NCBI RefSeq assembly: GCF_027579695.1
Contig: NC_083571.1
Coordinates: 72,177,279 to 72,241,278 of the forward strand
Source of the DNA: Neoarius graeffei
Taxonomy: Eukaryota > Chordata > Actinopteri > Siluriformes > Ariidae
DNA length: 64,000 nt
Reading direction: 5' to 3'
Shown: positions 29,620 to 42,600 of the stretch, one piece after another
Layout: each line of letters opens with the position of its first letter
How positions within the stretch are numbered: position 1 is the first letter of the stretch
Position numbers and translations under genes: made by a program
The notes under the pieces: generated by a model
The model's input: only the letters and a program-made list of their open reading frames with translations
Database searches by the model: none
What the model was told of the DNA's origin: nothing

Positions 29620-29788
29620 CGCCCCGTGGCCGCTGTAGTGGCAGTGGAGTGATCGAGAACACAGTGAGAGGGTTAGAGTTTCCCTCCAGTGTGTTATTGA
29701 GAGCTGAGTCTGAGAGCATGCAGGAGGAGGAGGAGGACAGGAGAGGATCCAGACTTAGAGACGATCAGCAGCAGGGTGAAGGGTGATT

Positions 29789-32700
29789 ATGGTGATGATG
29801 ATGATGATGATAGTGAGCTCTGAGAGCTGGAGAGATCAGCTCCAACCTGGCAGCTCTGAACTGGATTGGTGTGAAGGAAATTATCTCATCCACCCCAACA
29901 TTGCTGAATTCTACAACACGGTCAGAGACTTTTATTATAATTGTAATATTATTTATTCCTCACACTATTGCTTCTTCTTCTTCATTTTATTAATTTAAGT
30001 TTGAAATCTTAAACCGTTCCATAAAAACACACAAATGTTGGTTATTTTTCCACCAGTTTTCCAAATTCTTTTATTTTGTTTTCTACATATTTTTTGTCAA
30101 TATTTTCTATCATTCCACTTACTTTCCTTTCCTCCTTCCTCCTGTGATTTCAGATCAGTAATGTGCTGTTTTTCATCCTGCCTCCTCTCCTGATGCGCTT
30201 ATTCCATCAGTATGCAGTGAGTTATAACCGTGGGATTTATGTCATATGGTTCCTGTTCATGGTTATTGGTAAGTGATGAACTGTCAAAAAAAGTAATCTC
30301 ATCTCATTATCTCTAGCCGCTTTATCCTGTTCTACAGGGTCGCAGGCAAGCTGGAGCCTATCCCAGCTGACTACGGGCGAAAGGCGGGGTACACCCTGGA
30401 CAAGTTGCCAGGTCATCACAGGGCTGACACATAGACAACCATTCACATTCATACCTATGGTCAATTTAGAGTCACCAGTTAACCTAACCTGCATGTCTTT
30501 GAACTGTGGGGGAAACCGTAGCAGCCGGAGGAAACCCACGCAGACACAGGGAGAACATGCAAACTCTGCACAGAAAGGCCCTTGCCGGCCACGGGGCTCA
30601 AACCCGGACCTTCTTGCTGTGAGGCGACAACACTAACCACTACACCACCATGCCGCCCCAAGAAAAGTAATGAGTATAAAAATTTTACAGTTAATATGAT
30701 TGGAAGATTGTCTGAATGGGTCTAAAGAGACGCACTAGAGCCTCAATGTAGTACAAAGTGGTAGAATTTTAAGTTATATTAAATGATAGTGATTAAAGTG
30801 AATGGAATGTGATTTAATCTGTGTTACTGTGGGTGACATATCACATAAAAAGTCGACAGCTTTGTTTTACTGTATTTTCAGGGACAGAAAAGGAATCAGA
30901 TAGCAGGAATGACACATTTTGACTCTTTGTTGTATAAAGCATCAGACTTTTTTTAATTTCGGCAAGTGTGACTTTCTTTTAAAAACAAATTTTAATCCTT
31001 TTTGAGCTCTGAGTGTTTGGAACAGTGGAGTTTGTAGATAATGCAGTAATTGTTGGAGACGTTTCCTCAGAGATACAGCCTCCTGCTTCCCTTGCTGATA
31101 ATAAACTCATTTCACAACACAGTTTCTGATATTCATCCACAGGGCTGAAATGTATAAAATAAAGAATATATAGCAAGCGGATGGAGTAAGGATCAGAACG
31201 AGATGTTTGTATACCAGGTAACAAGCATTAAACAGGTTCTAGGAGATGATTTCCATCTCCATGGCAGCTCTCGTCAACATCCAAACAGCACATTGTTCAC
31301 TTGTCTCTAAAAACATCATCAGATCGTTTAGTTTCTGTCGGCTTACAAACAAAAGAGGCTCCAGCTCCTGTTTCAGTTAAACTGTGATCATTAGTAAAGA
31401 ACAATGTTTGAAGGTGGACAGAAATACAACAGTGGTGCAGATCTTCTCTTTTCAGTTAATATAATTCATTAAAAGATGCATCATGTTCTTTCTGTTTTAA
31501 AAAAAAGTATTTAATGCAGTGCTGTATTAAGCCAATGCGGTGCCCCTGGGCACTATACCTCAAGTGCCCCCCCCCCCACCACCCTGCGCGCACACGTTCA
31601 GTAACCTTCTGCACACACTCACAAACCTTGCCCTTTGCTGTCAAAAATGGTAGCATATACATAAACAATAGTACACATAAACAAGGTCATTCTTCCTCAT
31701 TGAAAATTTATTAAGTAGGCTACATCAGCCCATCAAATTCACTGAAAACAACCAACGATATGCATGTAGGCATATTGAAATGTCTTATTCAAAAATGAGC
31801 AGCATATATTTGTATGTCTCAATAAAAACCTTCAAAGCATCCATACTCTATTCTATCCATATTAAAATCTCAATTCAAAATGTGTATCAATTCAAACAGC
31901 ATCAGCAATTTAAACAGCATCCATCTATATACAATACAGCATATTCAAATGTGTCAATTCAAAATGTGTATCAGTTAAAATAGCATCAATCTAGGCAACA
32001 TATTCAAATGTCTCAATTCGAAATATAAATTCAAATAACATCCCTCGTCTTCCTTCTCGTCACCATGGTGTGAACTGATCTCTACCTGGCTTAAAGTGGC
32101 TTCACACATATCCTCCTCCCCCGGGGTCTCCCTTGCTCCCATCTTCCTCAAGGGGATCCTCGTCGTCGCCGACCCCTCGGCTAACACTGGCTGTGGTTGT
32201 AGCATCTCCCCGGCCAGTGCTAGCAGGGCCATCTCCCTCACTAGCATCGCTGATTTCACTAGCTTCGGCTTCAGCGCTGGTAGTGACAGCAGTTGTCGAT
32301 GTTTTTATAAAAAAACGATCTAACACTGGAACATTTTTAATTGCAGCTACACGCCTGGAGTCTTTCTCTTTTTTTAATTTTCTCTTCGCACAACCATTCA
32401 ATTGATGTCTGTCCATTTTTCATTTCTACCGTGGTTTTTAAAAAATTGATACATTTCACCGTAGGTGGACTGGCTCAACTGACAGGTTGAGGAAAGGGGG
32501 GTTAATGGTCACATAGGCCACTCTTGCTCAGAATTATGATTATTGTTGTTGTTCTTATGAAATTAGTGTTCATAATGAATTATATATGACTATTTAACAA
32601 TGTCAAGTGTATAACCATTTTAAGTGTACAAACATTCACGAAAAATATTTTTAAAGTTTCTGTCATGTGGTGCCCCCCCACTGGCTGTGAGTGGTTAGTG

Positions 32701-35700
32701 CCCCTGGGCACTGTGCCGCAGGCCCATATAGTTAATCCGGCCTTGATTTAATGCAGTCTTGTGGGATCCCTCAAGTCTGGGATTTTTGTTATAATTAGAC
32801 TCTAGCCCTTTTTACACAGCTATTCCAAAATATTGGTGTAAAGAAGCACCTCAATATTCCAGCTTTAGTGATTTACATTAAACCAAGTAAAGTCATCATG
32901 AAGCCATGCTGGTGTGTGTTTTTACACAGCGAACCAGCGTTCTGCAACCAAAGGTGTGACGTGTCATGAGTGTTGGCATCTAGTGTGATGTATCTATGCA
33001 TCAGAATACAAATACCTCGAGAATACCAGTGCTGCTTTCAAAACAATTGAAGGTGAACCGAGTGTTGCGGTGATTTTGTAAGCCGTCACATTTATATTCC
33101 TCTTCAATTACAAGCAGGATTACTGAGCATCATATGCAACATGTAATCACTTATTTTAAATAATTCACATTTATGGGACATAACAGCCTCAATATATATA
33201 AAACATGTTTGTGTCCATTAGCCGAGACAGCATTTCAGGGAAAACAGTCTGTCACAGAAAACTGTATTTGCGAGAGAGAGAGAGAGAGAGAGAGAGGAGT
33301 GGATAGAGAGACTCGTGTGAGCAACATGTTTGTGGATCAGAAACATGTTGGAGGAGAAAGTGAAGAGAAACAGGACAGAAAGACTTGTGGATCATAGACG
33401 CCATAGACATTTGAATTTGTGCTGCTCTCAGAAAGAAGAATGTCAATGTTAAAAGTGTCACACCCCTGTCCCGCCATGCCACCTGTCCCTTTTACACAGA
33501 CACCGATTCCGGCCCTGTTACGACCAATCACTCAGCTCAGAGGGGGAACAACACATACCCCGTTCCACATTCAAACTCTTCATACAGAACACGAGGAGAA
33601 GTAAAGGAGTCAGATTCCTGCCTTTAACAGGCTGCATGAAGCAGCTGACTGATTGCTACTTTTCCAGGAAGTTTCACTCTCAGAAAAAAAGAATACCAGA
33701 AAAAAAAACAATGTACCACTTCTTGTCATTGGTGTATCAGATGTTGCTCTTTTGTACAATTAGTGTATATCATTTTCCGAGAAAGTGCACACAGTATACC
33801 TTTAAAGGTAGTTATGGTCTAGTTCTATACTTGATATTTTCAGTGAAAGATACATACAAACGATAAGCATACACTTAGTACCTTTTATGATGATGTTGGT
33901 TAGTTGTATTCATATTCATATCACGTGACACATTAATTGCACACATAAAAACTCATTCAGCTGACCCAGAGACTTCTCATGAGGGACCTGCGTGGTTAGA
34001 TTGGAACTAATTCACAGGTCTCACAGCAACACGGATGGGGTGTGAATACTTATGCACTCGTGACTCATCATCTCATTATCTCTAGCCGCTTTATCCTGTT
34101 CTACAGGGTCACAGGCAAGCTGGAGCTTATCCCAGCTGACTACGGGCGAAAGGCGGGGTACACCCTGGACAAGTCACCAGGTCATCACAGGGCTGACACA
34201 TAGACACCGACAACCATTCACACTCACACCTACGGTCAATTTAAAGTCACCAGTTAACCTAACCTGCATGTCTTTGGACTGTGGGGGAAATTGGAGCACC
34301 CGGAGGAAACCCACGCGGACACGGGGAGAACATGCAAACTCCGCACAGAAAGGCCCTCGCCGGCCACGGGGCTCGAACCCGGACCTTCTTGTTGTGAGGC
34401 AACAGCGTTAACCACTACACCACCGTGCCGCCCTCATAAATAATTTTGTATATTAATTTCAGCCCAACTTCAACATGATGGACTATTTTGTATAGGTTCA
34501 TGAGATCAGTATAATTCTAATAAAGTCCATTTCAATTCTGTAAAGGTGTGTGTGTGTGTGTGGGGGGTACTTAGGTTAAAATGATGAATCAATACATTTA
34601 CCTTTTTTTATCTTTAAAGCTGCAGACAGATGGATGTGGAGTGTTATACTCCATAAATGTTATTTGTTATACTTTTTGCTCTCCTAGGCATGGGTTCAGT
34701 GTATTTTCACGCAACGCTCAGTTTTATTGGTCAGATGTTGGATGAACTTGCGATCCTCTGGGTGCTGATGTGCGCTTTAGCGATGTGGCTCCCGAAAAGA
34801 CTCCTGCCTAGAATGTTCCAGAGAAACAGGTACAGACATGAAACCATGTTCAGTTATGCCCAGGTCAGACGGCAGGCTGCAACTAGTTTTCAACTACTTG
34901 TGTCTACCTCCGATAACAAAATCGCAGGGAGACGCAAGACTGGTCTTGCGTCAACGCACGACGACGCAGATAATGGAAGAGTGTTGCAGAAGGTCTTTAG
35001 TAGAGGCAGGTTGACGCAAGTGGATCACAATCTGTTCGCATTTCATTGGTTCAAATAGCAGGTTGACGCATGTAGAGGCAAGCGGTCATGCAACACTTGA
35101 GTGACCAATCGCAGGTTGAAGCAGGTAGTGGCAGGCTGAGATAGGGGAAGACAAGTCTTTAGAGATGGCTGCAATGCATCGTAAGTACACACAGACTGCA
35201 CCTGCAAATAGTTTACAACAACCTGCGAGCAGTCTTATGGCCTTATATTTTTTAAAGGCTTTTTGTGCGCTGCATCTGCTTCCGACTGGTTGATTCAGCT
35301 TAAAAACTCTGCATCTTGCAATATGTCTGACCACAGTGGAGGATTTGATGCAAAATGCCTGCATCCACCTGCGATCAGTCGCCACCCGACTGACCGCAGG
35401 TCACAGCATGCGTCTTTCTGCCGTCTGACCTGGGCATAAGATTGGAAGGTTAATAATCTGCCTCTCAGGTTCACACCAAATCCACAGGAATTCAAGAACA
35501 ACTTTCTGGCTGTTTATAATAATGATTAATAATGAAAAGTTTTTGAGTTCTGGATTGTGATTAGCCAAAAGGTGTTGATTAATTCTCCAGAACAGCAGCT
35601 CTGACAGTAGTGCAGCTACACATCACAGGTTTTGTTTAATGCACTGTTATTGTTTCCATAGTAACAGCTCATTCACAGGGGTGTGTCCAGCAGACATTCC

Positions 35701-36739
35701 ACATAATCGAATGTGTGTAATCCCTGATATGGTGAAGTTTCCTGTGAGGAGAGACTGACTTTTCTGGAAGGAGTCTCCAGTGTTAGTGCTTTGTAACAGT
35801 CAGATGTGAAGTTGTAAGGTTTTAAATGTGAAATTCTTCAGCAGGAGTTGCTTTAAGCTGCTGGTGGTTCTGCTGTCTATCGTCTCCACCTGTTTGGCCT
35901 TTGTGAAACCGGTGCTGAACTCTGTGTGCCTCATGACTCTGGGGTTCCCCTGTACGGTTCTTCTCATCACCGAACTCCACAGGTCAGAGAAATGCCACAC
36001 ACACCGTATACAGAGAACATCACGGAGTGATAAAAACAAGAGGCGAATGAAGAACACTTAAACAGGAAGAATGAAAAAGAGAGAAAGAAAGACATACAGT
36101 ACCAGTCAAAAGTTTGTACACCCCTACTCTACTCAAAGTAGGTGTTTCTGTATTGTGACTATTCTCTACATTGTAGAGCAAAACTGAAGACATCAAAACT
36201 ATGAAATAACATCTGGAACATATGTGGAATTGTGTGGTAAACAAAAGTGTTAAAAAACAAAATGTTTGATATTGTAGATTCTTCAGAGTATCCAGCATTT
36301 ACCTTGATGACGCTTTACACACTACTGGCATTATCTTAATCAGCTTAATGAGATAGTCACCTGGAATGCTTTTCAATTAACAGCTGTGCCTCATCAAAAG
36401 TGGACGAGCTTCTTGCCTTCTTAATGCATTTGAGATCAAACAGTAAACAGTAAATAATAAAAAAAATACAGTGAATAGCCCTATTCCACAACTAATCTAT
36501 ATTATATCAAGAACTGAACAACTAAGTAAGGAGAAATGACATCCATCATTACTTTAACACATGAAGTGACTTAATTTATAAAAATAAAGAAAAAAACACT
36601 GAATTAGAAGGTGTGTCTAAACTTTTGACTGGTACTGTGTGGAAAGAAAGAAAGAAAGAAAGAAAGTGAAAATACAGAGAGGTAAAAGAAGATAAAGAGA
36701 AGGGGAATAGAGAGAATGTGAAAGAACGAACTAAATCAC

Positions 36740-36782
<43 letters not shown>

Positions 36783-39581
36783 CTGGATGGATGGATGGAG
36801 GACTCCGAAAAATTACTGACAAAAATGGAAAGAAAGAAAGATGAGCAAAAGACAAAAATAAAGAAAGCCAAAAGAGGGAATTAAAAAGAGATCAAAATGC
36901 ACCGAAGTACTGTAAAAGAGAAAAAAATAGAATGAAAAAACATTAAAAATAAATTTATTTGCATCTGAAATTTTATTAAATTTTATTTTTGATTTGTGAT
37001 AAAGAAGGAAGACATAACTTTACAGATGATGTAATTTATGAGATTTATTTTATTCCTTTTTTAACGGTGAGGTGATGAGCTTTTGGAGCGCAGGTGGCCA
37101 AGTGGTTAGAGCACTTGACCGCTAAGCGAATGGTCCCTGGTTCGAGCCTCGGCTCGACGGGGATCTGGGGCTCGCTCCCTGTCCACCCAGCAGTGAATGG
37201 GGACCTGGTGGAAACACTGGGGAAGTTAAAGGCAGCGAGGAAAGGAACTGGCCACCCTACCTCACTATGCCGACGGCCCAGGACAAGTGTGCTCTCTAAC
37301 AGGCACTCCCCCAATGTACGAATCGTATATGGGACTCCCCTTTGCTTTTTTGATGAGCTTTTGTTTGTGGAATTACAAACAAACTCCGGATTTGTTCCTT
37401 GACTCCGAGTTTATTGTAGATCAGACTCATGCTGTTATTAAAAGTTGTAATTTCTCAGAATGACATGCAGATAGTTTCACATGAGCTCTGACTCCTGCCC
37501 CCGTTCTTCTGCAGTGCTTTTTCCTTTTTCTTCATCAGTCATTGTGAAACAGTCTGAACACACACACACACACAGAGGTCCGGCCCAGCTGGTGTGTGTT
37601 CTTGTCCAGTTTCTGAGCGCTGATGATTTATTTTTAGAATCCTGTTTGGGTCGGAGGTCTGAGTTTCTCCTGTTTGGCTCCAGCACCTCGACCTTCGACT
37701 GATAAACATGAGACACATCTAAAGTTCTTCAATACTTCAGTCCAGACCTTTCACCTCTATTTACTATAACCTTCAAATCATACACAAGGAAGAGAAAGAC
37801 AAAAGGGACAGAAAGAAAGCAAAGAATAAAAAGAAAGAAAAAAGAATCAAGCCAGAAAAATAGAGGGATAAGAAAGAAGAGAAATAGAAAGGAAATAAAA
37901 TAAAAAAAGACAGTAAAACAATAAGGAACAGTAAAGAGTGAAATGAAAAATAAAACAAGAAAGCAAGAAAAAACAAGCAAAAATAGAAGAGGGAAGAGAA
38001 AGAAAGATAGAAAGGAAGGGAAAAAAAGAAAAACATCAAGAAAGACTGAGAAAGAGTAAAGAGAATGGGAAATGAAAATAAAAAAAGAGATAAATGAGGA
38101 AGGAAGGAAAGAAAAATCAATGAGAAAGGTGAACAAAGAAGAAAGGAAAAAATAATGACAATAGAGAAAAAAGGAAGGAAAACAGAAATGAAAGGAAAAA
38201 GAGAGTAAAGAAAAAAAACCCCTGTCCAATCTGCAGAAATGTGTGAATTTATTGTGGGACACCGCAGTACTGGGACTGAGCGAGAGACACATGGATGAAA
38301 TTCTCTTTGATTTCTGCTATACATTTCCATAAATTGTCACCAAAAGCAGCACTGTATCAATGTTTTCTGTAAAACAGGTAATGGCAGCACCGAGAGCTAA
38401 CTGCACTACCAATTTACATCATTAACCCAGAGTTCATTACACACAAAGTAAATCACCGCCTCCAGGGTCAAAATATTTATAAAACATTTGAGTTAAAAAA
38501 ATGAAAATAATTCATGTTTCTAACAGATTTTAGTAGGAGAGAACAATTATACAAGTCTTAATAAACAGGATTCCTTTTAATATACTTTTTATTTCCTTCC
38601 TGGTTTGAGACTTTGGGACATGTTCATGTTACTTCGTGTGGATGGCTTTAAAAGTAGACTGCATTTCAGACTTTTCAAGTGTAGGTCATAAAAAGAATTT
38701 TCCCTGACACCCAATTTTTGTTTAGTGGACCGAAAGCTACTGAATTCGAATCACAGACTTCCAATTTTATTAGTTTTTTAAAAATAGTGCAATTATTGAA
38801 TTTAGGGCCACATGGCCCTAAATTCTCTACTATTTATTCTTGCTTCACCATGACCCAATTCAAGATACTACGTCATGCATCACATGGTGGGCTTTCCCTA
38901 TTCGCGTAAGGCATTGTGGGATACAAATTTGAAAGAGAGTACAATGGAGGATGCGAATAAAGTGAAAGACCGACTACAGTAACGGAAAGCAAGAAAAGAT
39001 ATGTTACGAAAGAAAGGAAACGCAGGACCAAACTAATAAATATCGGCAGTCAGTGAGCACCTCGGTGTGATCAGCTGTTCATTTACCAACAGAATGATGT
39101 AACTGTCAGCGCACGGGCAAGGTAAACCTGTAGATGGCCATAATGCAACACTGGATGCCAGCTGCCATAAAACCCAGAAGAAGGAGGAAAAGAAGAAGTG
39201 GTAAACCTGTGCATGTGCACACTGAACTTCCGCTGTCTCTTGACTGTGTGAAGTGCGCAATTTCATGCACGTTATTTGCTCGGGAATCCCCTCAAATTAA
39301 CTTCCCAGCTACAGAATGGTCTGTTTTGTTTTGTTTGAGATATTGTATAAATAAACATATATCACAATGACCAAATTTCAGAGGGAACTAAATTTCACAG
39401 ATTTCATGAAATCAAAAGGCCGTATAGCTTTAAAATTAGTCCTGAATGAAAACAGCACAAACATCTCACCGGGATGGTTCAGGTGGAAAGGGCAAGTGTG
39501 CACTGTCTCCCTCGAGTGGCCATTCAGTGTATTACAGCAGTAGGATTTGACTCTAAATTACAGTTTTATCTAATCCTGTAG

Positions 39582-39645
<64 letters not shown>

Positions 39646-42600
39646 AGTAATTTGTTTAAGGACAGACAAGGAGTATTTTAAATTTTATTTTAAGGTTATG
39701 TTATTTAATCTTTAATTTAAACAGAACCAATTTTCCCAATGGCAACCTGGTGAGCAAGAAAAGCTGTCTGAGGGAAAAGCACACACTGATGGTGATAACA
39801 TCTCATCTCATTATCTCTAGCCGCTTTATCCTGTTCTACAGGGTCACAGGCAAGCTGGAGCCTATCCCAGCTGACTACGGGCGAAAGGCGGGGTACACCC
39901 TGGACAAGTCGCCAGGTCATCACAGGGCTGACACATAGACACAGACAACCATTCACACTCACATTCACACCTACGGTCAATTTAGAGTCACCAGTTAACC
40001 TAACCTGCATGTCTTTGGACTGTGGGGGAAACCGGAGCACCCGGAGGAAACCCACGCGGACACGGGGAGAACATGCAAACTCCACACAGAAAGGCCCTCG
40101 CCGGCCACGGGGCTCGAACCCGGACCTTCTTGCTGTGAGGCGACAGCGCTAACCACTACACCACCGTGCCGCCCTGGTGATAACATAAACATACTATTAA
40201 AAAACAAAGCATTTGTCTTTTTAGAAAGTTTTACTATAAAATATTATTACGGAAATTGAAATAATTAACAAAATTCAACTTGTATGAAAGGTTGTGAATT
40301 ATTAACATTAATTATTAAAATTAGTGTGAGGGGCAGGATTATGGGTGTGGCTTTTTAGGAATTAAACAAAAACAATGTATTCTACTTCATAGATTTTTTT
40401 TATTTTTTCTGTGTAAACTGACGTTCTGAAGTGGAACCTGTACTGATAAAACCTGCCATTAGGTGTAGCTCTTTAACAAATCTGCGATGATGTAGAATAT
40501 CATGTTTTAGGATTCAAGTTTAATGTCAGGTGCACAAGTACAGCATGTAATAAACAGTGAAATTCAACACACATTAATAGACAAACATACAGCATGTACA
40601 CCAACCAGCCACTTTAGTAGAAACTTGTTCTTGATTCTAAGATTCCTGTTCTTGGCTGCAGGAGTGAAACCCAATGTGATCTGCTGTTGCATGCGGAGAT
40701 ACTTTTCTGCTCACCACAGTTGTAAAGAGTGATTATATGAGTCACCAGATCATCGCAGGGTTGACACAGAGACAAACAACCATTCACACTCACATTCACA
40801 CCTACGGTCAATTTAGAGCCACCAATTAGACTAACCTGCATGTCTTTGGACTATGGGGGAAACTGGAGCAAACCCACACAGACACAGGGAGAACATGCAA
40901 ACTCCACACAGAAAGGCTCCCATTGGCCACTAGGCTTGAACCTAGAACCTTCTTGCTGTGAGATGACAGTGCTAACCACTACACAACTATGCCACCCCAG
41001 CTCAAACCAATCTGTCTATTTTCCTTGGACCTCTCTTATCAACAAGGCATTTGTTTCCACCCACAGAACTGTCACTCACTTTTTTTTCTACCATTCTGTG
41101 AAAACCCCAGGAGATCAGTAGTTCCTGAAATACTCAAACCAGTCCATCTGCCACCAACACCCATGCCACAGTGAAAGTCACACTTTCAGATCACAAAATT
41201 TTTCCCATTCTGATGTTTGAAGTGAGCATTAACTGAAGCTCTTGATTTTAGCATGATTTTATGCATTGTGCTGCTGGTAAGGGATTGGCTAATTAGAGAA
41301 CTGCATAAAACAGCAGGTGGATGGGTGTTCCTAATAAAGTGGCCGGTGAGTATACATGATGGCACAGTGAAGATAACTGTACAGTTGCTCTCAGGCTTCA
41401 ACAAACACCATTTCAAATGCTTGAATTTATCTCCATGAAGCATCCTGTTTTGATTTAACCAGGGGTGGACAAAGTACCCAACTTCATTACTTTCGTTTAT
41501 AAATGCCTTGAGACCTCAAGAATGGCACAGGAATAGTTTTAAGCGTTAACAATAAATCTAATATAGTAATTTTTACGATTAAAATGATTCATATAGGTAG
41601 CAGTCTGAGTGAATGACCTTGACATCCGTAACGTCACAGCAGGAAGTCTCAGTCTCATTGCCATTTCCGCTATACTAAAACACAGAGCTGACTGCAACTC
41701 CGATCCTCCATTTTGAGCTAATTTATCGCCATGCCACATAGATGTGTTGCTGGCCGGTGCAACAACATGACAGAAGGTGGATTTACGTTGCACTCATGGG
41801 CCAAGAATGTTCAAACTGCAAAGATTTGGACGAGTTTTGCGAGAAGTTCATGGGCACATTGGGTGCCTACGAAGTGGTCTCTCCTCTGCTCTGCACATTT
41901 TACTGAAGACTCATACGAGACCTCTGATCTGTTGAGGAGTGTTGGCTATAAGCCCGTATTGAAAGAGAGTGCAGTACCAACAATTAAAACTACAAGAAAA
42001 GGAAAGTATTTATTTTATTTATTTTTCAAAAGGAAAGTAAGTTCAATTGCACCAGTTCTCCCGAAGTGTGAGCCGAGGGTTGTTGGTAAAACCTGGGACG
42101 GAACATATTGCTCGGGCAGTGACCTCCCTGCGGTTGTTGCTAAAACCGGTGACGTTCCGTTCCATCCTGGGTTTTAGTAATTGCCTGAGCCAAGCAGTAA
42201 TGGTGGAGTACTCAGTATGGAGAAAATGGAGAATGAGTGGACCAGCCGTCTGATTTCTTCACTGGATATCGCTGCCATCTCACCCTTACGTGGAAGAAGC
42301 GAATGAACAGAGAACTGAACGAACACCTGAAAGTCAGATTGTTTCAAAACAATCAGCCACAAGATTGGCCTTTAAGAAGCAAGAACACAGACGGGTAAGC
42401 TCTGACTCATTTGGATATAAAACAAAAACACATTGTTTACCTGCATTTAGATTAATACATGCAACTTGTATTGTGTGTTTAAGTTATAGGTATAAGATTA
42501 TTTAATTTGCTTCAGAATGTGATTGTCCCAGTTCATCTGATTATTTAATTAGCTTTTACGCTTTATCAGTGAAAATGCATGCATGTACATGTATGTTGCA

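Noticed and set aside
34657-35058. A 133-codon frame treated as a single protein
   Set aside because: Only 34688-34829 is acer2 exon 3. The rest is intron and MITE sequence, with a clear GT donor at 34830.
37094-37160. tRNA gene
   Set aside because: A and B boxes are present, but the region is the head of a SINE with a 12-bp target duplication and no full cloverleaf.
37729-38330. Two overlapping minus-strand frames of about 185 codons rich in Phe and Leu
   Set aside because: They are the complement of a purine tract. Low-complexity hydrophobic composition in two frames at once, and no homology.
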